50,799 nucleotides of DNA from a virus. Made by a program: the position numbers and the translations under genes. The notes beneath the pieces were generated by a model. It made no database searches. It worked only from the letters and a program-made list of their open reading frames with translations, and had not been told where the DNA came from. How positions within the stretch are numbered: position 1 is the stretch's first letter; every line of letters starts with the position of its first letter. Positions 23,476 to 29,441 of this stretch are shown here, in pieces. The stretch is taken from positions 1 to 50,799 of the IMG/VR virus record IMGVR_UViG_3300045997_000034, one strand, 5' to 3'.

Positions 23476-24237
23476 CTATCGGTTGCGCCAGTAGTCCCGC
23501 GTACTGTCAAGATCGTAACTGACAAATATGCAGGGCCGGCCGTCTTCGGAAATAGTTGCGGTAAACTTCATGTCGAGCATGTGCTCTACGTTCCAACCAA
23601 CTTCATCGGAAACGTTGGTCTTTGGAATGCCGAGTTCGTTGTACAGATCGCTCAAAGAAGCATAGCTATTGTTGATGACTTCTTTGTTTACTGCGTTCTG
23701 AGCACGCTTCAGTTCTTCCATGCTGCTTTGGAAATATCGCCCAGTATAGCCGTCCATACAAAGGACATCTGTTCCGGTGATGATTACTTCCCGGCTGCCA
23801 GAAATACGATTGACTCGGTCTTGGGCAACTTCATCGCGAATAGCTTGCTCTTTGTTAGCGCCGAGCTTTTCGATTACTTTTTCTCGGTACTCGGAATAAG
23901 CCTTTTCAGAGAGGGTGAACGCAGCTGCAACACCAGCCGCTCGACGAGTTCCGATTCGATTTGCGCCGATGATCGCGGTGATGGTGAGAAGTCCCGAGCC
24001 CACTGCTGGGACGTAGAGCTTCCAGACGGTTTCAAAGTTCTCCTTCGGGGTGAACGGCTCAGCAGACAATCCTCGATATTTTGTCTCTTCCTCGAGGATC
24101 TGCATAGCTTTGTACGTTGCCGTGCCGGCCAAATATGCAGTAGTGACTGTCCCTACGACCCCAACAGATGTGAGCAGTGTTGGCGAATTGTCAATGAGTA
24201 GCTTTCTGGCACTAGTGACGACGTTCGCGAGAGTCAA
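23476..24237 (-). CDS. DUF6353-like membrane protein, second copy
   Basis: 253 residues from TTG 24237, eight bases after AAGGG; GTG 24246 is the alternative. Two hydrophobic segments (LLTSVGVVGTVTTAYLAG and AVGSGLLTITAIIGANRIG) precede FTLSEKAYSEYREKVIEKLG, then a C-terminal domain with LYNELGIPKTNVSDEVGWNV, which aligns with the copy at 19819. Two paralogues with different codon use suggest different expression levels. Function unknown. Confidence 0.65.
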   Translation of the reverse strand: MTLANVVTSARKLLIDNSPTLLTSVGVVGTVTTAYLAGTATYKAMQILEEETKYRGLSAEPFTPKENFETVWKLYVPAVGSGLLTITAIIGANRIGTRRAAGVAAAFTLSEKAYSEYREKVIEKLGANKEQAIRDEVAQDRVNRISGSREVIITGTDVLCMDGYTGRYFQSSMEELKRAQNAVNKEVINNSYASLSDLYNELGIPKTNVSDEVGWNVEHMLDMKFTATISEDGRPCIFVSYDLDSTRDYWRNR

Positions 24238-24640
24238 GAGTTTCACCCTTCATGTTGAATGGGTACACCATGGTTTCTTCTTCCGGAACGGTACCTTCTT
24301 GCAACCATCCCGGCACAGATCTCAACGGCGCCTGAATAACGGTCTTGTCGCCACCAGTAAGATCTTCTCGGAGTTTAAGAATATCTTTCTGCTGCTGAGC
24401 TTCGACTTCGGCGTCTTTCTCGCTCAAATCGTCGAAGAACTGAAGATCATCATTTGTTGGCAGACCGACAACCGAGCCGGCGGTGAGATGCTTTCCGTAC
24501 TTACTCTTCTGACGGGCCTGATATCCATCAATGATGAGAAGGCCGACAAGACCGAGTACGCAGCAGAGCAAAAATGCGAAACCGATGAGGGTCAATGCTC
24601 CGGCGAACATCAGGAGCTGCTGGACTTTCTCAGTGGGCAT
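24212..24640 (-). CDS. Membrane protein, 142 aa
   Basis: Two close hydrophobic stretches (LLMFAGALTLIGFAFLLCCV and LGLVGLLIIDGYQ) form one or two membrane helices, followed by a charged cytosolic part (DDLSEKDAEVEAQQQKDILK). Overlaps genes on both sides. Function unknown. Confidence 0.65.
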   Translation of the reverse strand: MPTEKVQQLLMFAGALTLIGFAFLLCCVLGLVGLLIIDGYQARQKSKYGKHLTAGSVVGLPTNDDLQFFDDLSEKDAEVEAQQQKDILKLREDLTGGDKTVIQAPLRSVPGWLQEGTVPEEETMVYPFNMKGETLDSRERRH

Positions 24641-24753
24641 GAGGGAAACTCTCTGTGATTTGGGTTTGGAAAGAAACGATCGTAGATCCAGATACCTGAG
24701 AACAAATATCCGATGAATAGAACCTGACAGAGAACGACGAGTAGCGCGGGCAT
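24610..24753 (-). CDS. Small membrane protein, 47 aa
   Basis: ATG 24753 after AAAGAGA. One hydrophobic segment (ALLVVLCQVLFIGYLFSGIW) then a short polar tail. It overlaps the next gene by 31 bases and lies just downstream of the strong hairpin at 24783-24813. Confidence 0.5.
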   Translation of the reverse strand: MPALLVVLCQVLFIGYLFSGIWIYDRFFPNPNHREFPSCPLRKSSSS

Positions 24754-24782
24754 CAGAGTCTCTTTCTGTTAGGCAAAAGGAA

Positions 24783-24813
24783 AACCCATAAACCGGGTTA
24801 GGGTTTATGGGTT
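24783..24813 (-). terminator. Array terminator, perfect stem
   Basis: Arms 24783-24794 and 24802-24813 are exact complements (AACCCATAAACC) with loop GGGTTAG, and a T-run follows on the minus strand. It lies after the 58-aa gene and is the best member of the hairpin family. Confidence 0.75.
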
Positions 24814-24821
24814 ATGAGGGT

Positions 24822-24998
24822 TCAGTCGATCTGGTCGTAGAACGTGTCGTACAGGTCGTGCTCCTTCAAGAAATCGTCGTGCTGCTTCATTCCGGCCTTG
24901 CTGATGGCCGCGCACACGATAACGGTGGCGGTGACAGCGAGGGCGGTCTTGTGCTTCTGGACGAAGGTCTTGGTGGGGCGGTAGACGTTGATGTTCAC
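24822..24998 (-). CDS. Small membrane protein in promoter array, 58 aa
   Basis: GTG at 24998 with TTAGGAG upstream. The sequence starts with NINVYRPTKTFVQKHKTAL, then the hydrophobic AVTATVIVCAAIS, then an acidic tail (EHDLYDTFYDQID). Codons are almost all GC-ending. It is a complete cassette with its own promoter and terminator. Function unknown. Confidence 0.7.
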   Translation of the reverse strand: MNINVYRPTKTFVQKHKTALAVTATVIVCAAISKAGMKQHDDFLKEHDLYDTFYDQID

Positions 24999-25017
24999 GG
25001 CTTACTCCTAAATAGAT

Positions 25018-25050
25018 GGGGTCTCATTATAAGCCGTGTAATTCTTGCGA
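25018..25050 (-). promoter_or_regulatory. Array promoter (58-aa gene)
   Basis: Minus strand TCGCAAGAATTACACGG, then CTTATAATGAGACCCC; -10 TATAAT at 25031-25026. No standard -35 hexamer, but the whole 33 bases are conserved across the array. Confidence 0.7.
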
Positions 25051-25054
25051 GCCA

Positions 25055-25087
25055 AAACCTATAAACCGGGTTAGGGTTTAAAGGTTT
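25055..25087 (-). terminator. Array terminator (48-aa gene)
   Basis: Arms 25055-25067 and 25075-25087 (AAACCTATAAACC against GGTTTAAAGGTTT, one mismatch), loop GGGTTAG, T-run on the minus strand. Directly followed by the next array promoter. Confidence 0.65.
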
Positions 25088-25095
25088 GTGAGTTG

Positions 25096-25242
25096 TCAGT
25101 CCTGGGTGATGTAGTCGTCCGGGTTCTGAATCATGTCGAGCTTCACAACGGCGATTCCGATGACGGCGGCGAAGGCAACCGAGAGGGTTGCGGTCACAGC
25201 GGTTTCGTGGGCGGCGGCGAAGGTCTTGATGGTGTTGAACAT
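25096..25242 (-). CDS. Small membrane protein in promoter array, 48 aa
   Basis: ATG at 25242 after AAGGAG. MFNTIKTFAAAHETAVTATL begins the single hydrophobic helix region (SVAFAAVIGIAVV), with an acidic tail NPDDYITQD. GC-rich codons. Own promoter and terminator. Function unknown. Confidence 0.7.
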   Translation of the reverse strand: MFNTIKTFAAAHETAVTATLSVAFAAVIGIAVVKLDMIQNPDDYITQD

Positions 25243-25266
25243 GGGGGTTCTCCTTATAATCAGGAT

Positions 25267-25300
25267 GGGGGTCTCATTATAAGGCCTGTAATTCTTGCGA
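25267..25300 (-). promoter_or_regulatory. Array promoter (48-aa gene)
   Basis: TCGCAAGAATTACAGG, then CCTTATAATGAGACCCC on the minus strand; -10 TATAAT at 25281-25276. Confidence 0.7.
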
Positions 25301-25302
25301 GG

Positions 25303-25337
25303 CAAACCTAAAGCCCGGGTTAGGGGCTCGAGGTTTG
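25303..25337 (-). terminator. Array terminator (75-aa gene)
   Basis: Arms 25303-25316 and 25324-25337 (CAAACCTAAAGCCC against GGGCTCGAGGTTTG, 12 paired bases around a 2x2 internal loop). Identical in arm sequence to the copy at 26286. Confidence 0.65.
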
Positions 25338-25342
25338 AGATG

Positions 25343-25570
25343 TCAGAACTTGGCTTTGGCGGCGATCTTCGCAATTTCGCAGGCGGTGTTCAAGATTCTT
25401 GCGCCAGCATAGATTGCTGTGGCGAGCTTTGCACCGTCCAATACCAGATCTTTGACAATGGGGAGCATTGTCTCTGGATCGAGATATGGATTGGGCAGAG
25501 CATCGTCACCAACAATTTTGCTGGCGCGAGGAGTCTTGGTGACACCGACGGTCAACTGACGGTTGAACAT
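25343..25570 (-). CDS. Small protein in promoter array, 75 aa
   Basis: GAAAGG before the ATG. N-terminal half polar (LPNPYLDPETMLPIVKD), C-terminal half helical and Ala-rich (KLATAIYAGARILNTACEIA), possibly membrane-associated. Own promoter and terminator. Function unknown. Confidence 0.65.
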   Translation of the reverse strand: MFNRQLTVGVTKTPRASKIVGDDALPNPYLDPETMLPIVKDLVLDGAKLATAIYAGARILNTACEIAKIAAKAKF

Positions 25571-25588
25571 GGCGTGGCCTTTCGTAGA

Positions 25589-25621
25589 GGGGTCTCATTA
25601 TAAGCCATGTAAAATATGCGA
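25589..25621 (-). promoter_or_regulatory. Array promoter (75-aa gene)
   Basis: TCGCATATTTTACATGG, then CTTATAATGAGACCCC on the minus strand; -10 TATAAT at 25602-25597. The upstream part is slightly diverged. Confidence 0.65.
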
Positions 25622-25623
25622 GT

Positions 25624-25659
25624 AAAACCTAAATACCGTGTTAGGGTATCGAGGCTTTT
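25624..25659 (-). terminator. Array terminator (86-aa gene), weaker stem
   Basis: Arms 25624-25637 and 25645-25659 pair with one bulge and a 2-base mismatch; loop GTGTTAG keeps the family TTAG. Confidence 0.5.
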
Positions 25660-25665
25660 GAGGTA

Positions 25666-25926
25666 TTACTCTGGGTTGACATACATGAGCGAGAACTCTC
25701 CGGCGGGTGTGTCAAACAGCCATCCAGTATTCGAGTCACGCATCCAGTTGGCGGTTGGTTCCGAGAGGTACAAGTGAGGAATGTCACCACTATCTTCTTT
25801 TTTGGAAAGATAGATGGCGGCGAGAATTCCAGTTGTAGCTCCGGCAGCAAGGGCAACTGCATAGGTGGCAGGGTTTTCTTTGATGTCTGCTTTGATCTTC
25901 GCGAGGGCGGTCTTGATCTTAAGCAT
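25666..25926 (-). CDS. Small membrane protein in promoter array, 86 aa
   Basis: ATG at 25926 after AAGGAG. A basic helix (MLKIKTALAKIKADIKENPA) precedes a membrane segment (TYAVALAAGATTGILAAIYL) and a polar C-terminal domain ending TPAGEFSLMYVNPE. Own promoter and weak terminator. Function unknown. Confidence 0.7.
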   Translation of the reverse strand: MLKIKTALAKIKADIKENPATYAVALAAGATTGILAAIYLSKKEDSGDIPHLYLSEPTANWMRDSNTGWLFDTPAGEFSLMYVNPE

Positions 25927-25942
25927 GGTGGTCTCCTTAGTA

Positions 25943-25975
25943 GGGGTCTCATCATAGGCCATGTAATTCTCGCGA
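25943..25975 (-). promoter_or_regulatory. Array promoter (86-aa gene)
   Basis: CGCGAGAATTACATGG, then CCTATGATGAGACCCC on the minus strand; -10 TATGAT at 25956-25951. Confidence 0.65.
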
Positions 25976-26007
25976 AACCCAAACACCTTGTTAGGGTATC
26001 GGGGCTT
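25975..26007 (-). terminator. Degenerate array hairpin
   Basis: Arms 25975-25987 and 25995-26007 keep 9 of 13 pairs and the TTAG loop. Probably a decayed member of the terminator family. Confidence 0.35.
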
Positions 26008-26012
26008 GTAGA

Positions 26013-26234
26013 TCAGCTTCTGTAGAGGGTTTTCTGGTCGTCGGTCATACCGTATCCACGCAGCCCGTTTTCGTTTCCCTCAACATAACCGTTGCGCCAT
26101 GCGCGGTCAGCACGCTCCGTACCGTTGTCGATTGCAGAATCGATCGCGGTGTGAAGCTGCTTGTCGCAGATAGCTTTGGTTGTGATGTGGGAGACGAACA
26201 GGGCAGCGATGATGGCAGCGATGAACTTGAACAT
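26013..26234 (-). CDS. Small membrane protein in promoter array, 73 aa
   Basis: ATG at 26234 after AAGGAG. N-terminal signal-anchor (MFKFIAAIIAALFVSHITTK), then a polar domain with AIDSAIDNGTERADRAWRNG and YVEGNENGLRG. Same length and layout as the next upstream gene at 26322, so the pair is paralogous. Function unknown. Confidence 0.7.
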   Translation of the reverse strand: MFKFIAAIIAALFVSHITTKAICDKQLHTAIDSAIDNGTERADRAWRNGYVEGNENGLRGYGMTDDQKTLYRS

Positions 26235-26250
26235 GATGTTCTCCTTAGTA

Positions 26251-26283
26251 GGGGTCTCATCATAAGCCATGTATTTTTTGCGA
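26251..26283 (-). promoter_or_regulatory. Array promoter (first 73-aa gene)
   Basis: TCGCAAAAAATACATGG, then CTTATGATGAGACCCC on the minus strand; -10 TATGAT at 26264-26259. Confidence 0.65.
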
Positions 26284-26285
26284 GG

Positions 26286-26320
26286 CAAACCTAAAGCCCG
26301 GGTTAGGGGCTCGAGGTTTG
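26286..26320 (-). terminator. Array terminator (second 73-aa gene)
   Basis: Arms 26286-26299 and 26307-26320, the same arm sequences as at 25303-25337, loop with TTAG. The next promoter begins three bases later. Confidence 0.65.
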
Positions 26321-26321
26321 G

Positions 26322-26543
26322 TTAGCCTTTCGGTCGGTTCAGAATGCGGTCAGCAGTCCTGTTGTCCGTACCGCCTTGCTTGTAACCGGCATCGTAACCT
26401 TTCTCATACGCACGATCAAGAGCGGTCGGAAGTGAAACGCGGTTTGCGTTTGCCTTCTTGGCGATCTTGTATTCGTAGTAATAAGCGGTAGCGATGACAG
26501 AAACGAACATGGCAATCAGGGCAACAACAATGATGTTGAGCAT
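26322..26543 (-). CDS. Small membrane protein in promoter array, 73 aa
   Basis: ATG at 26543 after GAAAGGA. Signal-anchor MLNIIVVALIAMFVSVIATA then a polar part with ALDRAYEKGYDAGYKQGGTD and NRTADRILNR, paralogous to the gene at 26013. Function unknown. Confidence 0.7.
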   Translation of the reverse strand: MLNIIVVALIAMFVSVIATAYYYEYKIAKKANANRVSLPTALDRAYEKGYDAGYKQGGTDNRTADRILNRPKG

Positions 26544-26560
26544 GATGGTCCTTTCGTAGA

Positions 26561-26593
26561 GGGGTCTCATTATAAGCCATGTAATTCTCGCGA
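26561..26593 (-). promoter_or_regulatory. Array promoter (second 73-aa gene)
   Basis: CGCGAGAATTACATGG, then CTTATAATGAGACCCC on the minus strand; -10 TATAAT at 26574-26569. A stray partial copy (TATAAGCCATGT on the plus strand) lies at about 26612-26623, possibly a duplication scar. Confidence 0.7.
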
Positions 26594-26625
26594 AGATCAA
26601 CTAAGCAAAAATATAAGCCATGTCA

Positions 26626-26680
26626 CCAAAACACAGACCACGTGTAAGCGGATTAGGCTCACAAGTGGTCTGTGTTTTGG
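26626..26680 (-). terminator. Strong bidirectional intrinsic terminator
   Basis: Perfect 16-base arms 26626-26641 and 26665-26680 (CCAAAACACAGACCAC) with a 23-base loop; A-run on one side and T-run on the other, the typical two-way terminator form. It follows the 95-aa gene and differs in sequence from the array hairpins. Confidence 0.8.
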
Positions 26681-26707
26681 GATTGACTATCTGGTAAAAC
26701 AGGTGTT

Positions 26708-26995
26708 TCAGCGAAGCTTCATGATGAAAGACACGGCTTTCGATGTGACGATGCCTGCTCGTTCATGGTTCAGAATCAGTAGGATTCCGGCAAGATTCGC
26801 GATCATAGTGGCCTTGGTGTCGGTTGACATCCCTTCGGGCTTTTCAGCTTCCTTGAGGTTGTGCAACTTGACCAAGTGGTCCACCATGTTCGCGTATTCT
26901 TCCGTATCAACACTGACCGTCTTCATGGATTCGAGCAGACGATCGACAGCGATCTCGAGCGCGGTGGTTTTAGGCGTGGTCTTCAGCTTGAACAT
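26708..26995 (-). CDS. Conserved phage membrane protein, 95 aa
   Basis: ATG after AGGAG. Pattern: TTALEIAVDRLLESMKTVS, then a YANMVDHLVKLHNLKEAEKP helix, then a membrane segment ATMIANLAGILLILNHERAG and ITSKAVSFIMKLR-type end. I recall this family from many Gram-positive siphophages, uncharacterised. It is the first gene of the array and has the same promoter type. Confidence 0.75.
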   Translation of the reverse strand: MFKLKTTPKTTALEIAVDRLLESMKTVSVDTEEYANMVDHLVKLHNLKEAEKPEGMSTDTKATMIANLAGILLILNHERAGIVTSKAVSFIMKLR

Positions 26996-27012
26996 GGCGT
27001 TCTCCTAGGTAG

Positions 27013-27045
27013 GGGGTCTCATTATAGGAGAAGTAATATTCGCGA
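27013..27045 (-). promoter_or_regulatory. Array promoter (95-aa gene)
   Basis: TCGCGAATATTACTTCT, then CCTATAATGAGACCCC on the minus strand; -10 TATAAT at 27026-27021. It sits within three bases of the holin stop and starts the small-gene array. Confidence 0.65.
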
Positions 27046-27047
27046 GG

Positions 27048-27407
27048 TCAGAAGGTGTTGTTTACCTTAAACCGAACCTCAGCCTTGTTATCCAGGTCTT
27101 CGGGACTCCCGTTCAACACCAGAGAATATCCCTTCCCGCCCGCGGCAGTCGGTTCAATGTCGACCACGCCATCATACATCGTTGGACCGTTGTAGGCCTT
27201 CGAGCTGAAGTTGATCAGAACCCCAACGAACAGATTCACAGCAGCGATCGTACCTACGACCTGTTCAGCTGCCGGCAATCCCCAGATCTGAGCAAGGGTG
27301 AAATATAGCGCACTCAGACCCGGAAGAACTACAGTGGAAATTCGCTTCAGCTGGTCGTAGGCGGGATTGCTCAGCTGCACGGTGGTTGAGCTAGAGGTGT
27401 CACTCAT
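27048..27407 (-). CDS. Holin (r1t-like)
   Basis: 119 residues. YDQLKRISTVVLPGLSALYF, a second hydrophobic helix (VVGTIAAVNLFVGVLINFSS) and KAYNG match the r1t holin family, which opens the inner membrane to release endolysin. The C-terminal third is a polar extension (VDIEPTAAGGKGYSLVLNGS) unusual for small holins. The start overlaps the upstream membrane gene. The endolysin gene lies 20 kb away. Confidence 0.85.
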   Translation of the reverse strand: MSDTSSSTTVQLSNPAYDQLKRISTVVLPGLSALYFTLAQIWGLPAAEQVVGTIAAVNLFVGVLINFSSKAYNGPTMYDGVVDIEPTAAGGKGYSLVLNGSPEDLDNKAEVRFKVNNTF

Positions 27408-27735
27408 CGATAGACTCCTTCAGATGTGATGTACGGCGAATTTTCCACAGCAAATATGTCAACGCAGAAGTAGCAAGCGTAATCATGAAAAGTACAATTA
27501 CGTTTGTCCAGAGCAAAAATGCTCTAGGGCCATCTTCGAGAAAGAATGTCAACACAAATTTCAGCCAGATAGCAAGCATTAGCGTTACCGCCTGCATCAT
27601 GACAGCGCGTCCTAGCGGCCTTCGGTACCAAGGCACGAACGCGTACAGGACTGGAAATGATGTCACTGTGATTGTAGCTACGATCAAGAGTAATCGACCG
27701 AGGATCACGGCCAATTCCATATCACGATGAATCAT
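27400..27735 (-). CDS. Multi-pass membrane protein, 111 aa
   Basis: GGGAGG before the ATG. Three or four hydrophobic segments (LAVILGRLLLIVATITVTSF; AVMMQAVTLMLAIWLKFVLT; FLLWTNVIVLFMITLATSAL). It overlaps the holin gene, so it could be a holin partner or antiholin. No family recognised. Confidence 0.7.
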   Translation of the reverse strand: MIHRDMELAVILGRLLLIVATITVTSFPVLYAFVPWYRRPLGRAVMMQAVTLMLAIWLKFVLTFFLEDGPRAFLLWTNVIVLFMITLATSALTYLLWKIRRTSHLKESIDE

Positions 27736-27917
27736 CGGGGTCCTCCCATAATGCTTTCCAATTGCTCAGCGAAATGGTTCCTCTCCCTGAGTGTGCGAAG
27801 TGCTGTTGATACCTCATGTACAGAAGCGGACCGAAGCTCTGTTTTTTTCAGGTTTTCAAGCGATTCTTTCACGGCTTCCACAGACATATCTTCTGCGTTC
27901 TTTTTATGAAACCACAT
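27732..27917 (-). CDS. Small helical protein, 61 aa
   Basis: ATG at 27917, overlapping the upstream gene by 14 bases. Charged helices (AVKESLENLKKTELRSASVH). Located between a membrane/coiled-coil gene and the membrane gene of the lysis region; function unknown. Confidence 0.55.
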   Translation of the reverse strand: MWFHKKNAEDMSVEAVKESLENLKKTELRSASVHEVSTALRTLRERNHFAEQLESIMGGPR

Positions 27918-28194
27918 TCTGCTCACCCGCTTGACGGATTGCAGTACTGTTGCTAAATATAGCCGTGATAAGTGCATGTGTCGCCTTCCCTTGCTCGAGC
28001 AATTGCTCTGCTTGGGCGTCCGACTTGTCAGCTCGCTCTCTTTGCATCTCGAACGCTAGCTGCCATCGACTGGATTCTTCGGCTTTGTCTTTATAAACTC
28101 GCCGAGGGACCAAATATCCGAACATGAGCATGAGAACGCCAAGACCAAGAATTCCGCGAACGGTCAAAGTCTCAATAGGTATGCCCATGAACAT
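27904..28194 (-). CDS. Membrane-anchored coiled-coil protein, 96 aa
   Basis: AAGGAGG before the ATG. One membrane helix (GILGLGVLMLMFGYLVPRR) followed by a charged helix with AFEMQRERADKSDAQAEQLL. The design recalls spanin-like or holin-associated proteins of the lysis region, but no family match is claimed. Confidence 0.65.
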   Translation of the reverse strand: MFMGIPIETLTVRGILGLGVLMLMFGYLVPRRVYKDKAEESSRWQLAFEMQRERADKSDAQAEQLLEQGKATHALITAIFSNSTAIRQAGEQNVVS

Positions 28195-29183
28195 TATGAA
28201 GCCTCCTTCCAGTTACCTGCTTGTCGGCCCCAGGGTCGGGCAAGTTTCCACACACCAGCTACGCGAACGTAGGGAACTGCGGAACGCCAAACCCCTCCAA
28301 TTTTTACTCTGACGCCGGCCAGGGTCTTGACCGATGTTACCGGACTCCAATCACTCCATCCAACAGAGTTTCTTGTTCTAGACCGAAAGTAATATCGAGT
28401 GGACGGGTGTAGCCCAGTTACGACTGTTGGCCCAGAATATGAAAGAATTGTTGTTGGTAGTGATAGTACTAGTGCGTATCCAACTTGCCGTTCGACAATT
28501 CCTGTTCCACCAGTGTCTCCATCAGAGAATTCCACAGTCACTGAAGTCTGTGTAATATCGCTGTATTTAACCAATCCTGGAATTTCAGGATCGGACAGCA
28601 TGGTAACATCTGCTCTGGTGCTGTAAACACTGTACCCAAACGCATTGTGAACTCTGGCCCAGAAATAGTAAGTCGTTCCTGGAACCAGCCCGGTAACCGA
28701 GGTTGACAAGTTAGCCGAAATTGTAATGTTTGCGCTTGATGGATCAGTTGATTTTCGATATGTCAATTCACGCAGATCAATTGGCGACCCACCATTATTG
28801 CTTGGATCTGTAAATTTAATCTGAACTGACGTAGATGTGATCAGCGATGCCACAGGGATTGTTGGTGCATCTGGAACGGTGTTTCGCTCAATTACCACAG
28901 ACAAGTTTGTCGGGCCACCAAGTCCGACCGTTCCAGTATCAAACAGTCTGAAGACTACTGTTTGCGTTTCAGTAACCGTCCATTGTCTAACCAATTGCCA
29001 TTCACCAGATGGCAAGAAGTTAAATGTATTACTGTTTGTTGTATTCCCGTTCACCGTGTAGCCATATGGCAAAGCAGGATTAGAGGTATCAGTGCCAGCT
29101 TTAAGCCAGAACTGAATCTTGCCTGCCGTGTCACGGATCATCATTACGCCAGAAGCGCCAACTAGCTTTGTATAATCCGTCAC
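28194..29183 (-). CDS. Minor tail protein with two fibronectin type III domains
   Basis: 329 residues, GTG start after AGGAGG. Residues 1-100 form a beta-rich N-terminal domain. FN3 domains at about 104-196 and 199-288 show the usual GLVPGTTYYFWARVHNAFGY and GLHPSTRYYFRSRTRNSVGW signatures. The C-terminus has three short G-x-W repeats (GGVWRSAVPY, AGVWKLARPW, AGNWKEA). FN3 tail proteins sit at the tail tip and may aid surface binding. It follows the tail hub genes. Confidence 0.8.
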   Translation of the reverse strand: MTDYTKLVGASGVMMIRDTAGKIQFWLKAGTDTSNPALPYGYTVNGNTTNSNTFNFLPSGEWQLVRQWTVTETQTVVFRLFDTGTVGLGGPTNLSVVIERNTVPDAPTIPVASLITSTSVQIKFTDPSNNGGSPIDLRELTYRKSTDPSSANITISANLSTSVTGLVPGTTYYFWARVHNAFGYSVYSTRADVTMLSDPEIPGLVKYSDITQTSVTVEFSDGDTGGTGIVERQVGYALVLSLPTTILSYSGPTVVTGLHPSTRYYFRSRTRNSVGWSDWSPVTSVKTLAGVRVKIGGVWRSAVPYVRVAGVWKLARPWGRQAGNWKEAS

Positions 29184-29192
29184 GACAACCTC

Positions 29193-29432
29193 CTACGGAA
29201 TGATCTTGAAGTAAATATCTCCGTCTGCGCCACCGGTTGGATCTGTAGTTCCAGAAGTAATTCCTGCGGCAGATCGGTATGCTGACTTTGTTGCGGGAAT
29301 AAGACTCTTGACCGCAGCAACAAAATCTCGAGTGCGATTGATTTCTCTAGCGCCCCAACGGACTCTGCCAGGTTCTCCAGTTTCCGGAACCAGTGCATAT
29401 CCTGCGGCTTGCGCCTGGTCGCCTACGGCCAT
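29193..29432 (-). CDS. Small tail protein, 79 aa
   Basis: AAGGAGG before the ATG. VRWGAREINRTRDFVAAVKS and SGTTDPTGGADGDIYFKIIP resemble N- and C-terminal parts of tail fibre or tip proteins, here reduced to a short connector. It lies between the hub and the FN3 protein. Confidence 0.65.
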   Translation of the reverse strand: MAVGDQAQAAGYALVPETGEPGRVRWGAREINRTRDFVAAVKSLIPATKSAYRSAAGITSGTTDPTGGADGDIYFKIIP

Positions 29433-29441
29433 GATTCCTCC

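Noticed and set aside
22894-24201. Long open frame (435 codons) on the plus strand
   Set aside because: It lies opposite the 187-aa and DUF6353-like genes, has no ribosome site and its sequence looks like an antisense reading of GC-biased codons. The same applies to plus-strand frames at 39073-40398 and 40417-41562.
24783-26680. CRISPR array
   Set aside because: The repeats are spaced 250-350 bases apart, contain genes between them and are divided into hairpin and promoter parts.
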